A stretch of DNA of 32,534 nt from Candidatus Evtepia faecigallinarum (lineage in GTDB: Bacteria > Bacillota > Clostridia > Oscillospirales > Oscillospiraceae): NCBI GenBank assembly GCA_019115225.1, contig DXEA01000088.1, positions 1-32,534 of the forward strand. The letters run 5' to 3'. The notes beneath the pieces are model-generated. The model was not told the DNA's origin and did no database searches. It worked only from the letters and a program-made list of their open reading frames with translations. A program made the position numbers and the translations under genes. Shown here piece by piece: positions 5,842-12,327 of this stretch (positions are counted from its first letter, which is position 1; each line of letters starts with the position of its first letter).

Positions 5842-7212
5842 TTACAGCCGGCGCACGGCATCGGTGGCCAGGGCGGAGCGCTCGCACTCCTCCGCCGTCA
5901 GGGAGACCTGGAAGCAGAGGGGACTGCCCTTCATGTGCTCCGCAGCATAGCTCAGGCCGTTGGTACGCTCGTCCAGCAGGGGGGTGTCGATCTGGTTGGG
6001 GTCGCCCAGGAGGATGATCTTGGTGCCGATGCCCGCCCGGGTGATGATGCCCTTGGCCTGCTTGGGGGTGAGGTTCTGGGCCTCGTCGATGATGAGGTAG
6101 GTCTTGGTCACAGAACGCCCCCGGATGAAGTTCAGGGCCTGGGTGCTGACGATATCCCGGTCAAAGAGCTCCTCCACCTTCCCCGACAGGCTGACCTCGT
6201 CGGCAAAGCGTTCATCCTCGTTCTGGTCCACCAGCAGCTCCAGGTTGTCGATGACCGGGCGCAGGAGGGGGGCGATCTTCTCCCCCTCGTCGCCGGGGAG
6301 AAAGCCGATGTCATCGTCAAAGTGGACGTTGGGACGGCTGATGAGGATACGGCGGTAAAGGGGCTGGTCCTGCTCCAGCATGGCGTGCAGGCCCACGGCC
6401 AGGGAGTAAAAGGTCTTGGCAGTGCCTGCCATGCCCTTGACGATCACCAGGGGGGCTTCCCCGGCCCCGGTCATCAGGGCCTCCTGGAGGAAGTACTGCC
6501 CCACGTTGCGGGGGGCGATGCCATAGGGCTTTTTCTTCTTGTAGGCCAAAGGCACGATCTTTTTTCCGTCAAAGCGGCCCAGCTGGGTTTTGCGGTTGGA
6601 CTGGTCGGCCCGGAGAAGGAGGAACTGGTTGCGCACCAGCGCCACCGGATGGGGCGCCCCGGCTTCGTCCACCTGATAGACGTCCTCCGGGGCCAGGCTC
6701 TTTTTGGGGAAATGCTCGAACTTCTTCTCAGCCACAAAGACCTCGCACCGGCCGGTGTACTGCTCCTGACTCACGGGCACCTGCTCACGGGTAAAATCCT
6801 CGGCTGCCAGCCCCAGCATCTGGGCCTTGATGCGCAGCAGGATGTTCTTGGTGACCAGGGTGGCCTGGCCCTTCTCCTGCCGGAGAGCCTGACAGACCTG
6901 GAGGATGCGCCGGTGGTTGGGATACCCCGGCAGACTGCCGGGCAGCGGTGTGTCCACGCAGTTGGTCTCCACCCGCAGCGTGCCCCCGCCGGGCAGCCCC
7001 ACGCCGGAGAGCAGGCTGCCCCGGGCCCGAAGGGCCTCCAGATGACGGATGGCCTGGCGGGCGTTGGCGCCCTGCTCACCGTCGGCGCCTTTCAGGGCGT
7101 CCAGTTCTTCCAGGACCACGATGGGGAGAACAATGTGGTTCTCCTCAAAGGCTTCCAGGGCGGAGGGGGTTTGAAGGAGGACGCTGGTGTCCAGTACATA
7201 GGTCTTTTCCAT
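5842..7212 (-). CDS. PIN domain-PhoH ATPase fusion protein (YlaK type)
   Basis: The family joins an N-terminal PIN ribonuclease-like domain to a PhoH P-loop ATPase and is thought to act on RNA. I use the ATG at 7212 (456 aa, MEKTYVLDTSVLLQ); the longer ORF start has no homology. The PIN domain (about 1-150) keeps LDTSVLL and EELD. Where I recall NDNRIL and SKD in relatives, it reads YPNHRRIL and TKN. The PhoH domain has GMAGTAKT at 260-267, with Ala in place of the usual Gly before Lys, and a Walker B region LIIDEAQNLTP. The changes suggest a weakened or altered nuclease and nucleotide site. The terminator of the ybjQ module lies upstream, so it is probably a separate unit. Confidence 0.88.
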   Translation of the reverse strand: MEKTYVLDTSVLLQTPSALEAFEENHIVLPIVVLEELDALKGADGEQGANARQAIRHLEALRARGSLLSGVGLPGGGTLRVETNCVDTPLPGSLPGYPNHRRILQVCQALRQEKGQATLVTKNILLRIKAQMLGLAAEDFTREQVPVSQEQYTGRCEVFVAEKKFEHFPKKSLAPEDVYQVDEAGAPHPVALVRNQFLLLRADQSNRKTQLGRFDGKKIVPLAYKKKKPYGIAPRNVGQYFLQEALMTGAGEAPLVIVKGMAGTAKTFYSLAVGLHAMLEQDQPLYRRILISRPNVHFDDDIGFLPGDEGEKIAPLLRPVIDNLELLVDQNEDERFADEVSLSGKVEELFDRDIVSTQALNFIRGRSVTKTYLIIDEAQNLTPKQAKGIITRAGIGTKIILLGDPNQIDTPLLDERTNGLSYAAEHMKGSPLCFQVSLTAEECERSALATDAVRRL

Positions 7213-7339
7213 GGTTGGTTCCCTGCCTTTCGTTGGGAAGAAGTGGGTTCTTCTGCCTCCATTGTAAAAGAGCAGGGGGGTGGGCTTCCATCCGGCTTTC
7301 GTAAAATTTTGGGGAAATCCCGGTGTGATCCCGGCGGGA

Positions 7340-7382
7340 GAAACGAAACGTGACCCGGCAGACCAACGCTGCCGGGTCACAA
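7340..7382 (-). terminator. Probable terminator after the ybjQ-family gene
   Basis: An 11-bp perfect stem (GTGACCCGGCA / TGCCGGGTCAC, 9-base loop) begins about 14 bases after the stop. On the minus strand it is followed by GTTTCGTTTC, an imperfect U-tract. The region from here to the phoH-like start (7213-7340) shows no gene and no convincing promoter. Confidence 0.65.
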
Positions 7383-7394
7383 AACCATGGGAGC

Positions 7395-7706
7395 TCAGCG
7401 GAACTTCACCGCCGTGCCGTAGGCCATCACTTCTGCGGCCCCCTGCATCACGGCAGAGGAGGCGTAGCGGACGTTCACCACCGCGTCGGCCCCCAGCTGC
7501 TCGGCCTCGGCGGCCATGCGCTTGGTGGCCAGGGCCCGGGCCTGGTTCATCATGTCGGTGTAAGCCCCCAGCTCGCCGCCCACCAGGGTCTTGAAGCTCT
7601 GGGTGATGTCCCGGCCGATGTTTTTCGACTGGATGGTGGCGCCCTTGACCAGGCCCAGCATCTCCAGTTCTTTTCCGGTAATATAATCAGTATTGACTAA
7701 GATCAT
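7395..7706 (-). CDS. YbjQ/UPF0145 family protein
   Basis: It is a small cytosolic protein of the YbjQ (UPF0145, putative heavy-metal-binding) family, which forms pentameric rings in solved structures; its function is not established. The 103-aa protein starts MILVNTDYITGKE and contains the family pattern LGLVKGATIQSKNIGRDI … GGELGAYTDMM … RALATKRMAAEAEQLGADAVVNVRY. GGAGGA about 9 bases before the ATG at 7706 decides the start over upstream in-frame codons. The start overlaps the end of the 2-TM gene by 20 bases, so the two are translationally coupled. It is the last gene of the SPFH module. Confidence 0.9.
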   Translation of the reverse strand: MILVNTDYITGKELEMLGLVKGATIQSKNIGRDITQSFKTLVGGELGAYTDMMNQARALATKRMAAEAEQLGADAVVNVRYASSAVMQGAAEVMAYGTAVKFR

Positions 7707-7923
7707 CTTCTTCTCCTCCATTGATTTCACGAATTCTTACCAGGGCTGCCGCCATCACCAGGACGGCGGCGGCCAGCAGCACCAGGGCAAAGCCCCAGAA
7801 CAGGGGGGTCAGCCCCCAGCGTTTCCAGGCCAGCAGCACGCCGGCGGCCTGGAGGGCCAGGGGAAGAAGCACTGCCAGCACCGACAGCCACACCCCAGCC
7901 TTTTTCTTTCCCCGGGCGTCCAT
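7687..7923 (-). CDS. Small two-transmembrane protein of the SPFH module
   Basis: I do not recognise a family. The 78-aa protein has a short basic N-terminus (MDARGKKKAG), two membrane helices (about 11-33 and 39-62) and an acidic cytosolic tail (REINGGEEDDLSQY). Basic residues at the front and the tail charge suggest both ends are cytosolic. It lies between the Arc-like gene (18-base gap) and the YbjQ-family gene (20-base overlap), so it is co-expressed with both. A role as membrane partner of the SPFH protein is inference from position only. Confidence 0.75.
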   Translation of the reverse strand: MDARGKKKAGVWLSVLAVLLPLALQAAGVLLAWKRWGLTPLFWGFALVLLAAAVLVMAAALVRIREINGGEEDDLSQY

Positions 7924-7941
7924 GCCGCCCCTCCTTTCCGG

Positions 7942-8154
7942 TCACTCGATGTCCAGCTCCGGCGGCACGTCGATCTCGTCGGAAACGTACTTGCCGTTCT
8001 TCTTCCGCTGCCGGACGCACTCGGTCAGCAGGTATTCGATCTGTCCGTTTACCGAGCGGAAGTCATCCTCCGCCCAGGCGGCGATGGCGGCGTACAGTTT
8101 GGCGGAAAGCCGGAGGGGGATCTGCTTCTTGGCATCCTTCTTGCTCTCAGCCAT
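7942..8154 (-). CDS. Arc-like ribbon-helix-helix protein
   Basis: The 70-aa protein has the layout of a ribbon-helix-helix DNA-binding protein. A short strand ([11 protein letters not shown]) is followed by helix 1 ([11 protein letters not shown]), the turn residues SVN, and helix 2 ([16 protein letters not shown]). The acidic tail ends DVPPELDIE. Arc-like proteins act as dimeric repressors or antitoxin-type regulators. It follows the SPFH gene by 13 bases, so the two are probably translated together. Its target is not evident; the palindromes upstream of the module fit the neighbouring XRE protein at least as well. Confidence 0.78.
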   Translation of the reverse strand: MAESKKDAKKQIPLRLSAKLYAAIAAWAEDDFRSVNGQIEYLLTECVRQRKKNGKYVSDEIDVPPELDIE

Positions 8155-8167
8155 AGGCGCCCCCCTC

Positions 8168-9178
8168 TCAGTACAGGCTGCCGGTGTTCACCACGGGCTG
8201 GGCCTCGTGATTGCCGCACAGGACCACCAGCAGGTTGGAGACCATGGCCGCCTTGCGCTCCTCGTCCAGCTCCACCACGCCGCTCTGGTTCAGCCGCTCC
8301 AGGGCCATCTCCACGGTGCCCACGGCCCCCTCCACGATCATCTTCCGGGCGTCGATGATGGCGGAGGCCTGCTGGCGCTGGAGCATGGCGGCGGCAATCT
8401 CCGAGGCGTAGGCCAGGTGGGTGATCCGGGCCTCTAAGATCTCCAGGCCGGCCTCGGTGACCTTGGACTGGATCTCCTCCCGGATGCGGGCGGCCACCAC
8501 GTCACTGGAGCCCCGCAGGCTGCCCTCGTCGGGCTGGCCGTCGCCGGTGGTGTCCACTCCCTGGGCCACGTCATAGGGGTAGAGGCGGACGATATTCCGC
8601 AGGGCGCTGTCGCACTGCAGGGAGAGAAACTCCTTATAATTGTCCACGTCAAAGACCGCCTTGGCGGTGTTGACCACCCGCCAGGTCACGGCGATGCCGA
8701 TCTCCACGGGGTTGCCCAGGCAGTCGTTGATCTTCTGCCGGGAGTTGCTCAGGGTCATGATTTTCAGGGAGACCTTTTTGTTCACCAGCTCCTTGTTCAA
8801 GGACTGGTTCCCCCCCAGGGCGGCCAGGACCTTGGAGCCCTTGCCGCTGTCCACGTCGCCGCTCTGGCTCAGCTGGGTTTTGGCGGCGGGGTTCACGGCC
8901 ACGCAGAAGGGGTTGACGAAGTAAAAGCCCTCCCCCTTCAGGGTGCCTACATAGTTGCCGAAGAGGGTGAGGACCAGGGCCTCCTGGGGTCCCAGGACCT
9001 TCAGTCCCGGCAGCAGCAGCCAGCCCAGGGAGAGCCAGACGATGCACACCACCATCAGGGCCGTCAGCCCCGCCCCGGCAGAGAGGACCAGGCCTGCCAC
9101 GGCGGCGAGGTACAGCAGGATGGTGAGCAGCAGCACGGCCATACCGTGTTTTTTGTTGGTGAGGGCGATTTCCTTCAT
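8168..9178 (-). CDS. SPFH/Band 7 domain membrane protein
   Basis: The protein belongs to the stomatin/prohibitin/flotillin/HflK superfamily, which forms large oligomers that organise membrane patches and proteases. I use the ATG at 9178 (336 aa, [12 protein letters not shown]), which has GGAGGTG just upstream. Two closely spaced membrane helices (about 13-60) are followed by the SPFH domain ([29 protein letters not shown] … [29 protein letters not shown]). A coiled-coil region ([45 protein letters not shown]) and a short tail complete it. It heads an operon with the Arc-like, 2-TM and YbjQ-family genes. A strong promoter with an overlapping inverted repeat lies upstream. Confidence 0.93.
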   Translation of the reverse strand: MKEIALTNKKHGMAVLLLTILLYLAAVAGLVLSAGAGLTALMVVCIVWLSLGWLLLPGLKVLGPQEALVLTLFGNYVGTLKGEGFYFVNPFCVAVNPAAKTQLSQSGDVDSGKGSKVLAALGGNQSLNKELVNKKVSLKIMTLSNSRQKINDCLGNPVEIGIAVTWRVVNTAKAVFDVDNYKEFLSLQCDSALRNIVRLYPYDVAQGVDTTGDGQPDEGSLRGSSDVVAARIREEIQSKVTEAGLEILEARITHLAYASEIAAAMLQRQQASAIIDARKMIVEGAVGTVEMALERLNQSGVVELDEERKAAMVSNLLVVLCGNHEAQPVVNTGSLY

Positions 9179-9199
9179 TGGTTGCACCTCCAATCTATT

Positions 9200-9238
9200 T
9201 GATATCAAAAACATATCACATTGAAACAACGTTGTCAA
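9200..9238 (-). promoter_or_regulatory. SPFH operon promoter with overlapping operator-like inverted repeat
   Basis: On the minus strand TTGACA (9238-9233) and TATGTT (9215-9210) are 17 bases apart. The sequence TGATAT-N7-ATATCA (9200-9218) covers the -10 and start region. Its arms equal those of the two palindromes at 9457-9476 and 9513-9530, with a spacing of 7 instead of 8. The same repressor, probably the XRE protein at 9543, would block this promoter. Confidence 0.75.
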
Positions 9239-9253
9239 GAGGGAAGGGGACAA

Positions 9254-9433
9254 TTATCCCGCCGGCGAGTGAAAGAGGAGCAGGCCCAGGACCGTCAGCA
9301 GATACAGCACCAGTGCGATGCCCGCCGGCACCCAGGGGAACAGGGTGGTCCAGGGCCACAGGGGGGAGGGAGGGAGGAAGCAGGCAGAGAGCAGGCCGGA
9401 AACAAATCCGGCGGCGGGCAGGGTGGGGCGCAT
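9254..9433 (-). CDS. Small (59 aa) membrane protein near the XRE operators
   Basis: I do not recognise a family. The ATG at 9433 has AAAGGAG about 8 bases upstream, which favours it over the longer ORF start. The protein (MRPTLPAAGFVSGLLSACFL…) has two hydrophobic stretches, about 8-22 and 30-54, with a Trp/Pro-rich turn between them. It ends just before the SPFH promoter and is transcribed in the same direction. Its own promoter is flanked by the two palindromes, so it is probably the gene most tightly controlled by the XRE protein. Coding evidence is limited to RBS, promoter and hydrophobic pattern. Confidence 0.6.
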   Translation of the reverse strand: MRPTLPAAGFVSGLLSACFLPPSPLWPWTTLFPWVPAGIALVLYLLTVLGLLLFHSPAG

Positions 9434-9454
9434 GGCGGGGCTCCTTTCGGGGGA

Positions 9455-9478
9455 TGTGATATCCAAATGGATATCACA
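9455..9478. promoter_or_regulatory. Operator palindrome O1
   Basis: This near-perfect 24-bp palindrome has the core GATATCCAAATGGATATC and matching TGT/ACA flanks. The two central bases are the only asymmetry. It lies between the -10 and the start codon of the 59-aa membrane protein, where a bound repressor would block transcription. An identical core is repeated 56 bp away (O2). Confidence 0.85.
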
Positions 9479-9483
9479 CAACC

Positions 9484-9512
9484 GGGATACACCGGGGAAG
9501 GGCTACTGTCAA
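9484..9512 (-). promoter_or_regulatory. Promoter of the 59-aa membrane protein gene
   Basis: On the minus strand a perfect TTGACA (9512-9507) and TATCCC (9489-9484) are 17 bases apart. Operator O2 abuts the -35 and O1 lies downstream of the -10, so the promoter is bracketed by two identical sites. The -10 is weak. Confidence 0.6.
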
Positions 9513-9530
9513 GATATCCAAATGGATATC
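9513..9530. promoter_or_regulatory. Operator palindrome O2, just before xre
   Basis: The 18-bp sequence GATATCCAAATGGATATC is identical to the core of O1. It ends 13 bases before the xre start codon, next to its ribosome binding site, and touches the -35 of the opposite promoter. Binding here would give autoregulation of xre and control of the divergent gene. Confidence 0.85.
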
Positions 9531-9542
9531 AGTGGAGGGAGT

Positions 9543-9770
9543 ATGGCATACTACAAACGCATCCGTGACCTGCGGGAGGATCACGACCTGACCCAGCGCC
9601 AGCTGGCGGCCCGGCTGCAGATGACCCAGACCCAATACTTCCGGTACGAACAGGGGTACCGGGATATCCCCAGCGACATTCTCATCCGGCTGGCCGACCT
9701 GTATCAGACGTCCACCGACTACATCCTCGGCCGCACCGACGACCCCCGGCCCCCGGGCCGGCGGCGGTGA
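9543..9770 (+). CDS. XRE-family transcriptional regulator
   Basis: It is a compact Cro/CI-type helix-turn-helix protein of 75 aa. The domain spans nearly the whole chain (IRDLREDHDLTQRQLAARLQMTQTQYFRYEQGYRDIPSDILIRLADLYQTSTDYILGRTDD). QRQLAARLQMTQTQYFRYE is the HTH. The Pro/Arg-rich tail (PRPPGRRR) replaces any sensor domain. The ATG at 9543 has GGAGGGAG close upstream; the longer ORF start runs through the operators and is rejected. Identical palindromes at its own start and over the divergent promoters suggest that it represses itself and the SPFH module. The signal is unknown. Confidence 0.92.
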   Translation: MAYYKRIRDLREDHDLTQRQLAARLQMTQTQYFRYEQGYRDIPSDILIRLADLYQTSTDYILGRTDDPRPPGRRR

Positions 9771-9779
9771 GAATGTTTC

Positions 9780-9808
9780 TTGTCAAGAATGGGAAGATAT
9801 GGTATCAT
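9780..9808 (+). promoter_or_regulatory. Promoter of the first degV gene
   Basis: TTGTCA (9780-9785) and TATCAT (9803-9808) are 17 bases apart, ending 36 bases before the TTG start of the degV gene. It is a good sigma-A match. Confidence 0.7.
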
Positions 9809-9844
9809 GGGGCAAAGAGACAAAGTGGGTAAGGGGAAATCGCC

Positions 9845-10696
9845 TTGAAAACTGCCATTGTAACAGACACCAACAGCAGCATTTCCGCCCAGGAGGCCCG
9901 GGAGCGGGGGATCTATCTCATTCCCATGCCCTTCTGCGTGGACGGAAAGACCTATCTGGAGGGGAAAGACTGCACCCCTGCCATGTTCTTTGACCAGATG
10001 AGCGCAGGCAAGGCTGTGAGCACCTCCCAGCCCGCCCCGGAGGAGATCACCGCCCTCTGGGAGCACCTGCTCCAGACCTATGACGCCGTGCTGCACTTTC
10101 CCATGACCTCCGGCCTGAGCGGCTCCTGCCAGACTGCCAAGGCCCTGGCCCAGGATTACGACGGCCGGGTGGTGGTGGTGGACGACCACCGCATCTCCGC
10201 CACCCTGGCCCAGTCCATCCGCAACGCCCAGGTCCTGCTGGCGCAGGGAAAGACGGCCTGTCAGGTCCGGGACATTTTGGAGGAGGAGAAGGACGCCTCC
10301 AGCATCTACATCGCCGTGAACACCCTGGAATATCTGAAAAAGAGCGGCCGGGTCACCGCCGCCGGGGCGGCCATGGCGGCGGTGCTGCACATCAAGCCCG
10401 TCCTCCAGATCCAGGGGGGCAAGCTGGATGCCTACAAAAAGGTCCGGGGGATGCTCCAGGCCAAAAAGACCCTCATCAGCGCCCTCAGTCACGATCTGAC
10501 CACCCGCTTTGCGGGGATGAAAATGGCGGTGTTCTCCGGCTACTCCGGGGGAGATCCGGCCCTGGGAGAGCGCTGGCAGCAGGAAGTCCAGGCGGCCTTC
10601 CCCCAGCACCGGGTGGGGCTGATCAGCCTACCCCTGAGCATCTGCTGCCACACCGGGGAGGGGGCCCTGGGGGTGGCCTGCGCCAAACAGTGGTGA
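9845..10696 (+). CDS. DegV family fatty-acid-binding protein (copy 1)
   Basis: DegV proteins bind a fatty acid between two domains. Some are FakB subunits that present the acid to the kinase FakA for phospholipid synthesis. The 283-aa protein starts AIVTDTNSSIS and has the VSTSQPAPEE ligand motif near residue 60, HFPMTSGLSGSCQTA, and the second-domain helix LEYLKKSGRVTAAGA. It starts at TTG 9845 after AAGGGGA. No fakA gene is in the window. A second, divergent copy lies at 16895-17773 on the other strand. Confidence 0.92.
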   Translation: MKTAIVTDTNSSISAQEARERGIYLIPMPFCVDGKTYLEGKDCTPAMFFDQMSAGKAVSTSQPAPEEITALWEHLLQTYDAVLHFPMTSGLSGSCQTAKALAQDYDGRVVVVDDHRISATLAQSIRNAQVLLAQGKTACQVRDILEEEKDASSIYIAVNTLEYLKKSGRVTAAGAAMAAVLHIKPVLQIQGGKLDAYKKVRGMLQAKKTLISALSHDLTTRFAGMKMAVFSGYSGGDPALGERWQQEVQAAFPQHRVGLISLPLSICCHTGEGALGVACAKQW

Positions 10697-10732
10697 GAGA
10701 GACCGGGATTTCAGGAAATATTTCTCAGAAAA

Positions 10733-10787
10733 TTTAAGGGAAACTTGAGTTTTTCTTTATGCTTTCTTTATTTTTTCTCGGTATACT
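10733..10787 (+). promoter_or_regulatory. Promoter P1 with paired direct repeats (candidate response-regulator site)
   Basis: The -10 is TATACT (10782-10787). Upstream are TTTAAG (10733) and CTTGAG (10744), 11 bp apart; the first repeat begins exactly 49 bp before the -10. The -35 zone reads ATGCTTTCTTTA, which lacks a TTGACA and suggests an activator. P2, 205 bp downstream, has the same layout. Repeats 11 bp apart are typical of OmpR-family binding sites. Confidence 0.6.
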
Positions 10788-10793
10788 GTCCTC

Positions 10794-10930
10794 AGCGGAA
10801 CACTCCCGCCTCCTGTTCCCCTGAAAGGGGGAGCGGGTGCCTGATATAAGTCTCTCTCTCTTTCTGCTTGCTCCGTACAAGCGGGCTGCGCCCCCCAGGT
10901 ATCCTGTCCCTGGGGGGCGTGGTCTTTTTG
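10794..10930 (+). ncRNA. Candidate small RNA or attenuated leader from P1
   Basis: From the predicted P1 start to a strong hairpin terminator there are about 135 bases with no credible ORF. It has a hairpin from CCCGC to GCGGG with an inner TCCCC/GGGGA stem, a pyrimidine-rich single-stranded stretch (CTCTCTCTCTTTCTGC), a GCTTG/CAAGC hairpin, and then the terminator. It could be a regulatory RNA or a prematurely ended leader of the downstream operon. I recognise no known RNA family. Confidence 0.4.
10889..10930 (+). terminator. Intrinsic terminator between P1 and P2
   Basis: An 11-12 bp GC-rich stem (GCCCCCCAGG / CCTGGGGGGC and flanks, 9-base loop) is followed by TGGTCTTTTT. It lies inside the degV to exported-protein gap, about 190 bases after the degV stop, and ends transcription from P1. 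Confidence 0.75.
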
Positions 10931-10937
10931 GGGGAGA

Positions 10938-10992
10938 CTTAATGAAATCTTAAGAGATTCCCCATTCTTTCTTTAGACTTCTTCGTTATAAT
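10938..10992 (+). promoter_or_regulatory. Promoter P2 of the exported-protein/ABC/two-component cassette
   Basis: A perfect TATAAT (10987-10992) is preceded by CTTAAT (10938) and CTTAAG (10949), 11 bp apart and starting 49 bp before the -10. The -35 zone ATTCTTTCTTTA is almost identical to that of P1. The start would be about 60 bases before the exported-protein ATG. Confidence 0.7.
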
Positions 10993-11059
10993 AGGAAGCA
11001 CAAAAGGAAGAAGGTCGCGGGGCCGGCACCGGGCCGGCGCGCAGTGAAGGAGGACGAAG

Positions 11060-12214
11060 ATGATGAAGAAGCGAAATCGCGTGACCATTTGTCTTGTGGC
11101 CGGGGTGCTCATTCTGGCAGTCTCTGCCGCGGCAGCCTTTGGCAGCGTCAACGGCTACAGCCGGTACAAAGAGGCATTGAAGGCACTGGCGCTGGAGACG
11201 AACAATTTTTCCGCCCAGGGCACCATGGTGGTCACCTACGGCGGCCAGGAGGTCATGCGCACCAGCGGCGAGTACGCCATGGACGGCGCCAACAATGCCG
11301 TTCACAGCAAGGAATGGAACATGGGCAAGGAGACCGAGTATTTCAGCACCCGCCTCAACGGGGTGAGCACCTGGTTTGACAGCATGGACAAGGTGTACCA
11401 TCAGACGGAGTACAGCGGGGAAGAGGGCAGCACCGCAGCCGAGAACCTGCTGGGGGTGGACACCGACGATGAGATGCTCAACCGGATGATGAACTTTGCC
11501 GAGATCGCCACCGACACCGTCATGGGCGAGCTGAAGAACAACTTCGTCCAGGTGGGCAAGGAGAACGGCTCCACCCTCTATCAGGTGGAGATTGCCCAGA
11601 ATCAGGTGCCCTCTCTGGTCAATGCCGGCCTGTCCCTGTTTGCCTACGGGGTGGGCCAGTCCAACCAGATGGACAACGCGGTGATTTTTGAGGACTACAG
11701 CGCCACCGTCCTGGCCCGCTACGAGAAGATCACCGGCGAGACCCTGCCCCAGGAGTTCCGGGACGGCTACCTGAAGGGGAGCAGCGAGACCTGGTATGAG
11801 ACCTATGGCGACCTGCTGGAAAAGGTCAACGAGTCCAACGAGGACAGCTGGGAGGACTACTACTACCAGCTCCTGGACGAGAAGAACAACACCGGCATCA
11901 TCTATGTGAACGCCGACAGCAGCTATGATTACTACAAGACCTATCAGGAGTACAAGGCTGCCCACCCGGAGGAGGTCAACCAGGACCTTGAGACCTATGT
12001 GGGCCAGGACATGAGCCTGAAGACCGTGCTGTGCAAGTTCGGCGTGGACGACCAGGGCCGCCTGACCAGCAACAACCTGGCGGTGACCTTCCAGACCGTG
12101 GACCTCGACGGCACCACCCACGAGCTGGTCATCAACGTGGACGTGACCCTGGGCGGCTACGGCACCACCGTCATCCAGCCCCTGGATGTGGGGGGCCGGG
12201 AAAAGGCATCCTGA
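11060..12214 (+). CDS. Exported/membrane-anchored protein of unknown function
   Basis: I do not recognise a family. The 384-aa protein begins MMKKRNRVT followed by one hydrophobic helix (about 8-28, ICLVAGVLILAVSAAAAF). It has no lipobox Cys, so it is either a signal peptide with an Ala-rich cleavage site or a membrane anchor. The rest is polar and acidic. It has a beta-rich N-terminal part (NNFSAQGTMVVTYGGQEVMRTSGEYAMDG … TEYFSTRLNGVSTWFDSMDKVYHQTEY) and a Tyr/Asp/Glu-rich helical part (EDSWEDYYYQLLDEKNNTG, SYDYYKTYQEYKAAHPEE). It is the first gene after P2 and precedes ABC and two-component genes, so it may be an extracytoplasmic partner. AAGGAGGA lies about 7 bases before the ATG. Confidence 0.8.
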   Translation: MMKKRNRVTICLVAGVLILAVSAAAAFGSVNGYSRYKEALKALALETNNFSAQGTMVVTYGGQEVMRTSGEYAMDGANNAVHSKEWNMGKETEYFSTRLNGVSTWFDSMDKVYHQTEYSGEEGSTAAENLLGVDTDDEMLNRMMNFAEIATDTVMGELKNNFVQVGKENGSTLYQVEIAQNQVPSLVNAGLSLFAYGVGQSNQMDNAVIFEDYSATVLARYEKITGETLPQEFRDGYLKGSSETWYETYGDLLEKVNESNEDSWEDYYYQLLDEKNNTGIIYVNADSSYDYYKTYQEYKAAHPEEVNQDLETYVGQDMSLKTVLCKFGVDDQGRLTSNNLAVTFQTVDLDGTTHELVINVDVTLGGYGTTVIQPLDVGGREKAS

Positions 12215-12240
12215 GGCCAATCATCAAAAACGTGCATCAT

Positions 12241-12315
12241 TGCGGGAACACCCCGGGGGTCTTGTGACCTTCGGGGTCGTCCCGCCCTGTCCGGTCTTTG
12301 GACCGCTGGGAAAGG
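12241..12315 (+). other. Two RNA hairpins between the exported-protein and ABC genes
   Basis: A long interrupted hairpin (GCGGG … ACCCCG … GGTC ttgt GACC … CGGGGT … CCCGC) is followed by a CGGTC tttg GACCG hairpin. Neither has a U-tract. The pair sits in the only sizeable gap of the cassette (113 bp) and could separate or stabilise mRNA segments. Confidence 0.5.
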
Positions 12316-12327
12316 AGCGTCATAGTA

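Noticed and set aside
5566-7353. 595-aa plus-strand ORF across spoVAC and the phoH-like gene
   Set aside because: Antisense shadow of the PIN-PhoH gene in a GC-rich frame; no RBS and no recognisable motif.
7942-8154. Toxin-antitoxin pair (Arc-like protein as antitoxin)
   Set aside because: No toxin-like partner: the neighbours are an SPFH protein and a 2-TM protein, and the PIN protein downstream is a separate unit with a terminator between.
9254-9540. CRISPR-like or iteron array made of the GATATCC palindromes
   Set aside because: Only two identical copies plus one variant, each placed at a promoter; the pattern is that of operators.
10973-12220. 415-aa minus-strand ORF antisense to the exported protein
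   Set aside because: Composition (Val/Leu/His/Gly repeats) is that of a codon shadow, and it would run through the P2 promoter.
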